A stretch of DNA of 10,417 nucleotides from Hyphomicrobiales bacterium (GTDB lineage: Bacteria; Pseudomonadota; Alphaproteobacteria; Rhizobiales; Beijerinckiaceae), in assembly GCA_028290085.1 (NCBI GenBank), contig JAQGKN010000479.1, positions 1 to 10,417 of the forward strand. The letters are read 5' to 3'. Within the stretch, counting starts at the first letter, position 1. The number at the start of each line of letters is the position of its first letter. This document shows positions 1 through 6,065 of the stretch, one piece after another. A program made the position numbers and the translations under genes. The notes beneath the pieces are model-generated. The model was not told the origin of the DNA. It searched no databases and saw only the letters and a program-made list of their open reading frames with translations.

Positions 1-1
1 C

Positions 2-892
2 ACCGCGCCGACGGCATTCCGTGCCATTCGCAAGGAAGATCCGGAAGCAAAATTCCTGAAGGTGCATTCGACCAAAACGCTGCGCCATCTGTTCCTGGCT
101 GGCGAGCGCGCCGATCCAGATACGGTCGCCTGGGCCGAACAGGTGTTGGGCGTGCCCGTGATCGATCATTGGTGGCAGACGGAGACCGGCTGGGCCATCG
201 TGGGCAATCCCGTCGGGCTCGGCATGTTGCCGGTGAAGCATGGCTCGCCGACCGTGCCCATGCCCGGTTATGACGTGCAGATCGTTGACGAGGCCGCAAA
301 GCCCGTACCCGATGGACAGATGGGCTCGATCGTCATTCGCCTGCCGCTGCCGCCCGGCTGCTTGCCGACGCTGTGGCAGCAGGACGACCGCATGCGCGAG
401 AGCTATCTCGATGATTTCCCGGGCTTCTACAAAACGGCCGATGCGGGCTTCAAGGATGCGGACGGCTACCTCTACATCATGGGTCGCACCGACGACATCA
501 TCAACGTCGCCGGGCATCGCCTGTCGACGGGTGGGATGGAAGAGGTGCTGGCATCTCATCCCGCAGTTGCGGAATGCGCCGTCATCGGCATGCGTGACGA
601 GCTGAAGGGCGAGCAGGCCTGCGGCTTCGTCGTCTTGAAGTCGGGCGTGACCCAGTCACCGTTGCAGATCGAAAAAGAGATCGTGCAATTGGTGCGCGAC
701 AAGATCGGCCCTGTCGCAGCATTCCGGATCGCGATCACCGTCAATCGGCTACCCAAAACGCGGTCGGGAAAGATCTTGCGCGGCACAATGAAGAAGATCG
801 CCGATGGCGAGGATTGGTCGACGCCGGCCACCATCGACGATCCCGCCATTCTCGACGAGATCGCCGCGGCCTTGCAGCACAGGGGCCTTTAG
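2..892 (+). CDS. prpE: Propionyl-CoA synthetase (acyl-CoA synthetase), 3' part only
   Basis: The frame is open from the left edge to the TAG at 890-892, giving 296 residues. Full PrpE proteins are about 630 residues, so roughly the N-terminal half lies outside. The family makes propionyl-CoA (or related short acyl-CoA) from the acid, ATP and CoA in the cytoplasm through an acyl-adenylate. The visible part carries LFLAGER and DHWWQTETGW, typical of the acetyl/propionyl-CoA synthetase branch. It also has YKTADAG (the Asp that holds ATP ribose), the hinge GRTDDIINVAGHRLSTG, and PKTRSGKILRGTMKKIADG. The Lys in SGKILRG is the catalytic lysine that is acetylated in several family members. The ending in KKIADGE and the STGGMEE stretch fit PrpE better than Acs, but acetoacetyl- or another short-chain synthetase is not fully excluded. 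It converges on the fadD-like gene. Confidence 0.88.
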   Translation, partial: TAPTAFRAIRKEDPEAKFLKVHSTKTLRHLFLAGERADPDTVAWAEQVLGVPVIDHWWQTETGWAIVGNPVGLGMLPVKHGSPTVPMPGYDVQIVDEAAKPVPDGQMGSIVIRLPLPPGCLPTLWQQDDRMRESYLDDFPGFYKTADAGFKDADGYLYIMGRTDDIINVAGHRLSTGGMEEVLASHPAVAECAVIGMRDELKGEQACGFVVLKSGVTQSPLQIEKEIVQLVRDKIGPVAAFRIAITVNRLPKTRSGKILRGTMKKIADGEDWSTPATIDDPAILDEIAAALQHRGL

Positions 893-918
893 GCCCCTGT
901 CACCTCCTGCGGAGGGGC
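881..918. terminator. Hairpins between convergent prpE and fadD
   Basis: A perfect 7-bp stem, AGGGGCC (881-887) and GGCCCCT (892-898), with loop TTTA contains the prpE stop codon at 890-892. A competing stem pairs GCCCCT (893-898) with AGGGGC (913-918), and within it CCTCC (903-907) pairs with GGAGG (911-915). No long T run follows on either strand, so these are terminator-like rather than canonical. Both genes end within 35 bp of each other, so a two-way stop is plausible. Confidence 0.4.
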
Positions 919-925
919 GCGGTCT

Positions 926-2626
926 TTAGGCTCCTGTCTTCTCCGGGGGGTGTTCGCGCAATTCGCGCCGCAGGATCTTGCCGACATTGGTTTTCGGCAA
1001 GGTCTCGCGGAACTCGAAGCGGCGCGGCACCTTGTAGCCGGTGAGGTTTTCGCGGCACCAGAGGCGCAATTCCTCGACCGTCAGATCCGGCGTGCGCGGC
1101 ACGACATAGGCGCTCACCGCTTCGCCTGAATATGCGTCGGGAATGCCGACGACTGCGGCCTCCGCCACTTTCGGATGGCTGGCGAGCACGTCCTCGACTT
1201 CGTTGGGATAGACGTTGAAGCCCGAGACGATGATCATGTCCTTGATGCGATCAACGATGCGCAGCGAACCGTCCGGGTCGATGATGCCAATGTCACCGGT
1301 GCGGAAATAGCCGTCGGCCGTAAACGCTCTTTGCGTTTCTTCCGGCTGTTGCCAATAGCCGGACATCACCTGCGGCCCCTTCACGCACAATTCGCCAGAC
1401 GTTCCAATCGGAAGCACCGAGCCATCCGGCGCGCGGATCGACACATCCGTCGAGGGCATGGGATAGCCGATGGAACCAGTGAATTCGGTGATGTCGAGAC
1501 GATTGACGCTCACCACGGGTGATGTTTCCGAAAGGCCGTAGCCCTCGATGATCGGGTGCCCCGTCGCATCCTTCCACTTGCGCGCCACAGCGGCCTGGGT
1601 CGCCATGCCGCCGCTGATGCAGAAGGACAATTGCGAAAAGTCGACGTCCTTCAGATCCGTGCGCGAAGCCAGTGCATTGGCGAGTGTGTTGACGACGACA
1701 ATCATCGTCATGCGCACGGATTTGATTGTCTTGATGAAGGTCGGCAGATCGCGCGGATTGACGATCAGCACCTGGCATCCGCCGATCTTTATCACGAAAA
1801 GGCAGCAGGCCGTGAGTGCCAGGATGTGGTAGAGCGGCAGGGCCGTAATCATCACATGGTCGGGCCGCTCGCCAGCTCCGGCGCGAAGCCAGGCTTCGCA
1901 TTGTGCGACATTTGCGACGATGTTGCGGTGAAGCAGCACGGCGCCCTTGGCGAGCCCCGTTGTCCCGCCGGTATATTGCAGGAAGGCGGGATTGTCGGCC
2001 GTGATCTCGACGCGCTGAAGTTTCCAATGGCGCGCAAAGCGCAGGAAAGCCGGAAAACGCACGGTGGCGGGCAGATTGAACCCCGGCACGTTGCGCTTGA
2101 TCCAGCGGGAGACGAAATTGACCACCACGCCCTTGGCGCCCAGGAGATCGCCCGGAGAAACGATGACGGCCATTTCCGTCAGCAGTTCGGGCATGGCCTC
2201 TTCGACCGTATGCGCAAAATTTTCGAGCACGAAAAGCACGCGCGCGCCTGAATCGTTCAACTGATGGGTGAGTTCGCGCGCCGTATAGAGCGGGTTCACG
2301 TTGACGACGACACAGCCGGCCATGAGAGTCCCGAAAATCAGGGCCGGGTAGGCCATGACGTTTGGCATCATGATCGCGACGCGATCGCCTTTGACGAGCC
2401 CCAATTGCTGGAGGCCGATGGCGATTTCTTCAGCGTGCTTATGGAGCGCGCCATAGGTGACGCGCACGCCAAAACTTTCGGCGGCGGGACGGTCTCTAAA
2501 GAATGTTGCGCTGTTGCGGAAGAGATCGACGATTGTGTCGCGCGAGGTCTCGTCGATGCTTTGCGGCACACCTGGCGGATAATGGGCGAGCCAGGGGCGC
2601 TGCGCCTCCGCCGTCGTCTCTTGCAT
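926..2626 (-). CDS. fadD: Long-chain fatty acid-CoA ligase (FadD-like)
   Basis: This is a complete AMP-forming acyl-CoA synthetase of 566 residues, close to the 561 of E. coli FadD. It activates long-chain fatty acids with ATP and CoA at the inner membrane face, feeding beta-oxidation or lipid synthesis. In order it shows the ATP-binding loop YTGGTTGLAKG (218-228), GYGLSETSP (362-370), YFRTGD (440-445, Asp for ribose), the linker DRIKDMIIVSGFNVYPNEVE (459-478), and PKTNVGKILRREL (544-556) with the catalytic Lys at 550. I chose the ATG at 2624-2626 because GGGGGAAAGAG directly precedes it. A GTG seven codons upstream (2645-2647) is in frame but has no comparable binding site. Substrate chain length cannot be read from the sequence. 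It is probably its own transcription unit, because a strong hairpin lies between it and trcR. It converges on prpE. Confidence 0.9.
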   Translation of the reverse strand: MQETTAEAQRPWLAHYPPGVPQSIDETSRDTIVDLFRNSATFFRDRPAAESFGVRVTYGALHKHAEEIAIGLQQLGLVKGDRVAIMMPNVMAYPALIFGTLMAGCVVVNVNPLYTARELTHQLNDSGARVLFVLENFAHTVEEAMPELLTEMAVIVSPGDLLGAKGVVVNFVSRWIKRNVPGFNLPATVRFPAFLRFARHWKLQRVEITADNPAFLQYTGGTTGLAKGAVLLHRNIVANVAQCEAWLRAGAGERPDHVMITALPLYHILALTACCLFVIKIGGCQVLIVNPRDLPTFIKTIKSVRMTMIVVVNTLANALASRTDLKDVDFSQLSFCISGGMATQAAVARKWKDATGHPIIEGYGLSETSPVVSVNRLDITEFTGSIGYPMPSTDVSIRAPDGSVLPIGTSGELCVKGPQVMSGYWQQPEETQRAFTADGYFRTGDIGIIDPDGSLRIVDRIKDMIIVSGFNVYPNEVEDVLASHPKVAEAAVVGIPDAYSGEAVSAYVVPRTPDLTVEELRLWCRENLTGYKVPRRFEFRETLPKTNVGKILRRELREHPPEKTGA

Positions 2627-2705
2627 CTCTTTCCCCCGCGGCCGCACCGGAGCGACTATGCGCTCTCGGCGTTACGCCGCGCACATTTGCGCACGGCTAC
2701 GGTGG
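2627..2705 (-). other. Upstream region of fadD
   Basis: This short gap holds the fadD ribosome binding site (GGGGGAAAGAG, 2627-2637) and two small inverted repeats, CGGCG-TTA-CGCCG and GCGCA-CATT-TGCGC. I see no convincing sigma-70 promoter. FadR-like operators were not recognised. Confidence 0.3.
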
Positions 2706-2757
2706 GGAGAATGGCACCGGCGCGCGACGCCTGCAATCGCGTCGCGCGCCTTTCTCC
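2706..2757 (-). terminator. Strong hairpin downstream of trcR
   Basis: A perfect 12-bp GC-rich stem (2719-2730 with 2739-2750, 8-nt loop) is extended by an outer 6-bp stem, GGAGAA (2706-2711) with TTCTCC (2752-2757). It begins two bases past the trcR stop codon. In the trcR transcript the stem is not followed by a U run, so it may protect the 3' end or act with Rho rather than be a textbook intrinsic terminator. Confidence 0.55.
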
Positions 2758-2759
2758 AC

Positions 2760-3470
2760 TTAGTCTTCCGTCTTGAGCGCCTTCAGCTTGCCGAAGACCG
2801 ATTCGACGTCGATCTGTTCTTCTTCCTCACGCTGGGGAGCCGCGGACGAACCGAACACTTCCTGATGCGTGCTGGGTCCGCGCGGCGCGGTCGTGATCTC
2901 GGCGGGCATGAGCGTCGCGCCCTGCTCGTCGGCACCGGCCGGACGATCCTTTGCGGCGCGATTGACTTCGAGATCGAGGTCGAGCTGCGAGCAAAGACCG
3001 AGGGTTACTGGATCCATCGGGGCGAGTGCCGCCGAGTTCCAGTGTGTGCGCTCGCGGATAGCCTGCAATGTGGTCTTGGTCGTCCCGACGAGGCGCATGA
3101 TCTGCGCATCCTTCAGTTCGGGATGATTGCGCACCAGCCACAGGATGGCGTTGGGCCGATCCTGGCGACGCGAAAGGGGGGTGTAGCGCGGGCCGCGTTG
3201 CTTTTTGGGCTCGGGCAGGCGAACCTTGGAGACGGCGAGGTTCAGCCGGTACTCGGTGCTCTTCTCGCCCCGGGCGATTTCCTCGCGGGTCAGCTGGCCC
3301 GAAGTGATGGGGTCATGCCCCTTGATCCCGGCGGCGACTTCGCCATCGGCGATGCCTTTGACTTCGAGGGGATGCAATTTGCAGAAGTCGGCAATCTGAT
3401 CGAAGGTGAGCGAGGTGTTTTCCACCAGCCACACAGCCGTGGCCTTGGGCATCAACGGCGCATTGCTCAT
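2760..3470 (-). CDS. trcR: Cell-cycle transcriptional regulator TrcR (DUF1013)
   Basis: The product has 236 residues and matches the alphaproteobacterial DUF1013/TrcR family. Its N terminus MSNAPLMPKATAVWLVENTS and the following LTFDQIADFCKLHPLEVKGIADGEVAAGIKG are hallmarks, as is the central RPNAILWLVRNHPELKDAQIMRLVGTTKTTLQAIRERTHWN, which reads as a helix-turn-helix-like segment. In Caulobacter, TrcR is reported to associate with RNA polymerase and promote cell-cycle gene expression; the role here is inferred from family. The last 60 or so residues are low-complexity and acidic (QREEEEQID) and likely flexible. I chose the ATG at 3468-3470 because AGGAG sits seven bases upstream and the family begins there; a further 27 upstream codons are open but lack a binding site and would cover an inverted repeat. 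The gene lies downstream of the quinone oxidoreductase on the same strand, across a 193-bp gap with its own promoter candidate. Confidence 0.9.
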   Translation of the reverse strand: MSNAPLMPKATAVWLVENTSLTFDQIADFCKLHPLEVKGIADGEVAAGIKGHDPITSGQLTREEIARGEKSTEYRLNLAVSKVRLPEPKKQRGPRYTPLSRRQDRPNAILWLVRNHPELKDAQIMRLVGTTKTTLQAIRERTHWNSAALAPMDPVTLGLCSQLDLDLEVNRAAKDRPAGADEQGATLMPAEITTAPRGPSTHQEVFGSSAAPQREEEEQIDVESVFGKLKALKTED

Positions 3471-3483
3471 CGTTCTCTCCTGT

Positions 3484-3505
3484 TCGCGACATCCGGGTGT
3501 CGCGA
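3484..3505. promoter_or_regulatory. Perfect inverted repeat in the trcR leader
   Basis: TCGCGACA (3484-3491) and TGTCGCGA (3498-3505) are perfect inverted copies separated by six bases. The repeat ends 13 bp from the trcR ATG, just upstream of its ribosome binding site. It could be an operator or an mRNA hairpin. I do not recognise the binding protein. Confidence 0.45.
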
Positions 3506-3571
3506 GCAAATTTAGACGTGCGCCAGCTGGCTCCGGCCCGGCCGAGGCCAAGCCTCACATCGCACATCCAT

Positions 3572-3615
3572 GACGGGTATAGTTCGAACATAGTCGCGGA
3601 ACCCGTCAAAAGCAA
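3572..3615 (-). promoter_or_regulatory. Candidate trcR promoter with nested palindromes
   Basis: On the minus strand TTGCTT (3610-3615) and TATGTT (3587-3592) are spaced by exactly 17 bp, giving a start near 3580 and a leader of about 110 nt. The -10 overlaps the palindrome GTTCGAAC (3582-3589). The whole core is framed by the inverted arms GACGGGT (3572-3578) and ACCCGTC (3601-3607), suggesting operator sites. Matches to consensus are moderate. A TTGACG (3604-3609) also exists but has no -10 at proper spacing. Confidence 0.3.
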
Positions 3616-3663
3616 TATTTATGCGGGCCCCGGCAGCTACGTTCACACCTGTTCTTTCGTGTA

Positions 3664-4680
3664 TCAGCCAGACTTTCCGATGCTCAGGACGATCTTGCCG
3701 ATATGGGCGGAGGTTTCCATGCGCGCATGGGCATCCGCTGCCTTGGCCAGATCGAATGTCTGATCGATGAGCGGGCGGAATTTCCCCGTCGCCAGAAGGG
3801 GCCAGACGCGCGTTTCGAGTTCGCGAGCGATAATCGCCTTCTGGGCCGGGGTGCGCGGGCGCAACGTCGAGCCGGTGTGGGTCAGGCGCTTGGCCGAGAT
3901 CTGTCGCATGTCGAGCGAGGGAATTTTGTAGCCCTCCATGAAGGCGATCTGGACGATGCGGCCCTCCACGGCGGCAGCGTCGTAATTGCGCTGTACATAG
4001 GAGCCGCCGACCATGTCCAGGACGACGTCGGCCCCATGGCCGCCGGTGATGGCCTTCACCTCGGCGACGAAATCCTGCGTCTTGTAGTTGATGGCATGGT
4101 CGGCGCCGAGCTTCAGGCAGGCCGCGGCTTTGTCGGCCGAGCCGACGGTGACGATGACTTTGGCCCCAAAGGCCTTGCCCAGCATGATGGCAGTCGTCCC
4201 GATGCCCGATGAGCCGCCATGAACGAGCAACGTCTCGCCCGGCTCGAGCCGCCCGCGCTGGAAAACGTTTGTCCAGACCGTGAAGAAGGTCTCGGGTATC
4301 GCGGCGGCTTCGATCATCGAGAGGCCAGCCGGGATGGGGAGCGCGTTGCTTTCGTGCACGGTGCAATACTGGGCGTAACCGCCGCCGGGCACGAGTGCGC
4401 AGACTTGATCGCCGGGCTTGTAGCGGCTTGTGCCGGGGCCGCAGGCGACGACGTGCCCTGCGATTTCCAATCCGGGAATATCCTGCGGGGCGCCGGCCGG
4501 CGGCGGATATTTGCCCTGCCGCTGCGAGACATCAGGACGATTGACGCCGGCAGCTTCGACCGCAATCAGGATTTCGCCCTCGCCAGGCACGGGAACCGGC
4601 CGGGATTGTGGCACGAGCACCTCAGGGCCTCCGGGGGCGGGAATGACTATGGCCGTCATATTGGCGGGCAGATCGCTCAT
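3664..4680 (-). CDS. NAD(P)H:quinone oxidoreductase, PIG3/zeta-crystallin type
   Basis: This is a zinc-independent medium-chain dehydrogenase/reductase of 338 residues, typical length for the PIG3-like quinone oxidoreductases. They reduce quinones or other reactive carbonyls with NADPH in the cytoplasm. The GroES-like half carries GGPEVLVP, AAGVNRPDVSQRQGKYPPP, IPGLEIAGHVV and GDQVCALVPGGGYAQY. The cofactor half has HGGSSGIGTTAIMLGKAFGA (about 154-173), the nucleotide-binding turn. The lack of a zinc-binding cysteine cluster fits the quinone oxidoreductase branch rather than alcohol dehydrogenases. I chose the ATG at 4678-4680 because AGGA lies eight bases upstream; an ATG three codons earlier has AGG touching it, and one seven codons later is also possible. 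It is divergent from the DUF1192 gene and upstream of trcR. The physiological substrate is unknown. Confidence 0.88.
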   Translation of the reverse strand: MSDLPANMTAIVIPAPGGPEVLVPQSRPVPVPGEGEILIAVEAAGVNRPDVSQRQGKYPPPAGAPQDIPGLEIAGHVVACGPGTSRYKPGDQVCALVPGGGYAQYCTVHESNALPIPAGLSMIEAAAIPETFFTVWTNVFQRGRLEPGETLLVHGGSSGIGTTAIMLGKAFGAKVIVTVGSADKAAACLKLGADHAINYKTQDFVAEVKAITGGHGADVVLDMVGGSYVQRNYDAAAVEGRIVQIAFMEGYKIPSLDMRQISAKRLTHTGSTLRPRTPAQKAIIARELETRVWPLLATGKFRPLIDQTFDLAKAADAHARMETSAHIGKIVLSIGKSG

Positions 4681-4735
4681 GTGTCTCATCCTGGGTCAGT
4701 GGCACCGAAGGGGCGGCTCTCTTGCTCCAGCTTGT

Positions 4736-4786
4736 AACATAGCGCTGCGCACGGGGCATGACAGGCTGCCGCACGCCGCGCTAGTC
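4736..4786. promoter_or_regulatory. Candidate overlapping divergent promoters
   Basis: On the plus strand ATGACA (4758-4763), a 17-bp spacer and CTAGTC (4781-4786) could drive the DUF1192 gene. On the minus strand CTGTCA (4759-4764), 17 bp and TATGTT (4736-4741) could drive the quinone oxidoreductase gene. The two -35 elements occupy nearly the same bases, so polymerases would compete. Each match to consensus is only partial. Confidence 0.3.
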
Positions 4787-4814
4787 TGCCGCTCTGAGCC
4801 ACGAGGAGGACGCA

Positions 4815-5024
4815 ATGGCCGCGAGAGAGGACGACGACCCATTCGGTGCGCCGGTTCGCAAACCGCCGACGCGTCACGAGATCGGTCAGCCGCTCGACGT
4901 TTTGTCGGTCGGGGAGCTCGACGAGCGCATTGGTATGCTGCGCGAGGAGATCGCCCGGCTGGAAGCAGTGCGCACGGCCAAGCAGGACTCGAAGAAAGCC
5001 GCCGATGCGTTCTTCAAATCGTGA
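4815..5024 (+). CDS. DUF1192 small protein
   Basis: The product is a 69-residue acidic protein of the alphaproteobacterial DUF1192 family, whose function is unknown. The N terminus MAAREDDDPFGAP is acidic and likely disordered. Then comes IGQPLDVLSVGELDERIGMLREEIARLEAVRTAK, the family core, which reads as a short helix with coiled-coil spacing. The family-typical C terminus AADAFFKS follows. There is no signal peptide or membrane segment, so it is cytoplasmic. The start is well supported by GAGGAGGA four bases before the ATG. It opens the plus-strand run DUF1192-DUF1059-rcdA, and from memory DUF1192 often sits beside the DUF1465/rcdA gene in Hyphomicrobiales, which suggests a related but undefined role. 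Its stop codon lies inside a hairpin stem. Confidence 0.85.
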   Translation: MAAREDDDPFGAPVRKPPTRHEIGQPLDVLSVGELDERIGMLREEIARLEAVRTAKQDSKKAADAFFKS

Positions 5025-5040
5025 CACTTTTCACGATTTG
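5015..5040 (+). terminator. Hairpin enclosing the DUF1192 stop codon
   Basis: CAAATCGTGA (5015-5024) and TCACGATTTG (5031-5040) form a perfect 10-bp stem with loop CACTTT. The TGA stop codon (5022-5024) is the top of the left arm. No T run follows, so it may be a weak terminator, attenuator or 3'-end stabiliser ahead of the DUF1059 gene. Confidence 0.45.
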
Positions 5041-5135
5041 TCGCGCAGACGGGCTCGTTGCTGGCGTCGCTGGATGGCAAAGGCCGCCGCGCGCGCTTGA
5101 TATACACATGGCTGGGAACTCCGCAGGAGACTCAG

Positions 5136-5351
5136 ATGGCACGCAAATTCATCGATTGCCGGGAATTCCCGAGTGAAATGAACTGCACGGTCGCCATCGC
5201 GGCGGATAGTGAGGGCGAGCTTCTCGAAGCCGCCGTGCAGCACGCGGTCAGCGTTCATAAGCATGAAGACACGCCCGAGCTGCGGGCCATGCTGAAAAGC
5301 ATCTTCCACGACGGCACGGCGCCCATGGAGCAGCCGGGCAGGGCGGCCTGA
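5136..5351 (+). CDS. DUF1059 small protein
   Basis: The product has 71 residues and the pattern of the DUF1059 family of small proteins of unknown function. It begins MARKFIDCREFPSEMNCTVA, and conserved-looking Cys8, Cys17, His36, His41 and His43 (QHAVSVHKH) could form a metal site; that is inference. The segment SEGELLEAAVQHAVSVHKH reads as an amphipathic helix. There is no signal peptide or membrane helix. I chose the ATG at 5136 because AGGAGA lies five bases upstream; the 26 upstream codons that remain open lack family similarity and a binding site. It lies 111 bp after DUF1192 and 153 bp before rcdA on the same strand. Its own promoter is not clear. Confidence 0.8.
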   Translation: MARKFIDCREFPSEMNCTVAIAADSEGELLEAAVQHAVSVHKHEDTPELRAMLKSIFHDGTAPMEQPGRAA

Positions 5352-5380
5352 GGGCGGATCAAAGGCTTACGGCCGAGCTG

Positions 5381-5431
5381 TTAACCTTAACGGCGTGTTA
5401 ACGTGCGGCCGGAGTGGTTTGGCGCTACTAT
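5381..5431 (+). promoter_or_regulatory. CtrA box and promoter of rcdA
   Basis: TTAACGGCGTGTTAAC (5387-5402) fits the CtrA consensus TTAA-N7-TTAAC exactly. A third TTAA half-site lies at 5381-5384, so two GTTAAC copies frame the element. A -10 candidate, TACTAT (5426-5431), lies so that the -35 position would be 5403-5408, which is a poor -35 directly next to the box. This is the layout expected of a promoter that depends on CtrA bound at -35. The predicted start lies about 65 bp before the rcdA ATG. Confidence 0.7.
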
Positions 5432-5504
5432 TGCTCCATCTGCGGTGAGGCATCGAGCCTGCTCCTTTTCGGAACAGCCGACGCGGCCACGGGTGGAGGT
5501 CAGT

Positions 5505-6026
5505 ATGTTGCAGAGTTTCCAGAACACGGATCGAAATACGGTGTCGTTTGGCCACAGGCTGGCGACCTCGGAAGCATTTAAGGTCCTGTTTCGCGAGGGA
5601 ATGCTGCTCGTCGAAGAGTCCGCCGCATATCTGGACGGGGAGGGCCGCAAGGACGCCCGCCAGCTCAGCCGCGGCGATGCCTTGGCCTATGCCTCGGAGA
5701 GCATGCGCCTGACCACGCGCCTGATGCAGCTCGCCTCCTGGCTGTTGCTGCAGCGGGCGGTGAACGAAGGCGAGATGACGCAGGGCCAGGCCGCCGGCGA
5801 CAAGCACAAGGTGCTGCTGTCCCGTCAGGAACTGGCCAGCGCGCCGGACGCTTTCGCTCGTCTGCCGCAGCGCTTGCAGGATCTGGCGCTTCAGTCGCAG
5901 CGCTTGCAGGCTCGTATTATCCATCTCGACAGCCTGATCTACGGCGCTGAACCCGAGGCGAAGACGCCTGTGGTACTGGGTCAGCTCGATCAGCTGCGCG
6001 CAGCTTTCGAGCATCGGGCAAGCTAA
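5505..6026 (+). CDS. rcdA: Protease adaptor RcdA (DUF1465), regulator of CtrA degradation
   Basis: The product has 173 residues and clear DUF1465/RcdA signatures. These include SFGHRLATSEAFKVLFREGM, LVEESAAYLDGEGR, YASESMRLTTRLMQLASWLL and LQRAVNEGEMTQ. In Caulobacter, RcdA is an all-helical dimer that binds CpdR-primed ClpXP and, with PopA and c-di-GMP, delivers CtrA for degradation at the cell pole; here the role is assigned by family. The C-terminal part (LPQRLQDLALQSQRLQARIIHLDSLIYG) is a long helix, and the last 25 or so residues are probably flexible. I chose the ATG at 5505 because GGAGG lies five bases upstream; open codons before it would run into the promoter. A perfect CtrA box lies upstream. 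It ends into a two-way terminator shared with rpmE. Confidence 0.9.
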   Translation: MLQSFQNTDRNTVSFGHRLATSEAFKVLFREGMLLVEESAAYLDGEGRKDARQLSRGDALAYASESMRLTTRLMQLASWLLLQRAVNEGEMTQGQAAGDKHKVLLSRQELASAPDAFARLPQRLQDLALQSQRLQARIIHLDSLIYGAEPEAKTPVVLGQLDQLRAAFEHRAS

Positions 6027-6065
6027 AGTTCAAACGGCGTCGTCCCTGCTCCTGTCGGGCAGGGA

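Noticed and set aside
2658..3515. 285-codon plus-strand open frame opposite trcR
   Set aside because: It is a mirror of the trcR reading frame in GC-rich DNA. It is arginine- and glycine-rich, shows no family motif and has no ribosome binding site, while TrcR on the other strand is unmistakable.
3582..3589. GTTCGAAC as the T-loop of a tRNA
   Set aside because: No acceptor, D or anticodon arms can be found around it.
3582..3606. GTTC repeats as an alphaproteobacterial LexA (SOS) box
   Set aside because: The GTTC copies are separated by nine bases instead of seven, and the core is better described as the GTTCGAAC palindrome.
5367..6014. 215-codon minus-strand open frame opposite rcdA
   Set aside because: It spans the CtrA box and promoter and has no family features. 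RcdA on the plus strand is well supported.
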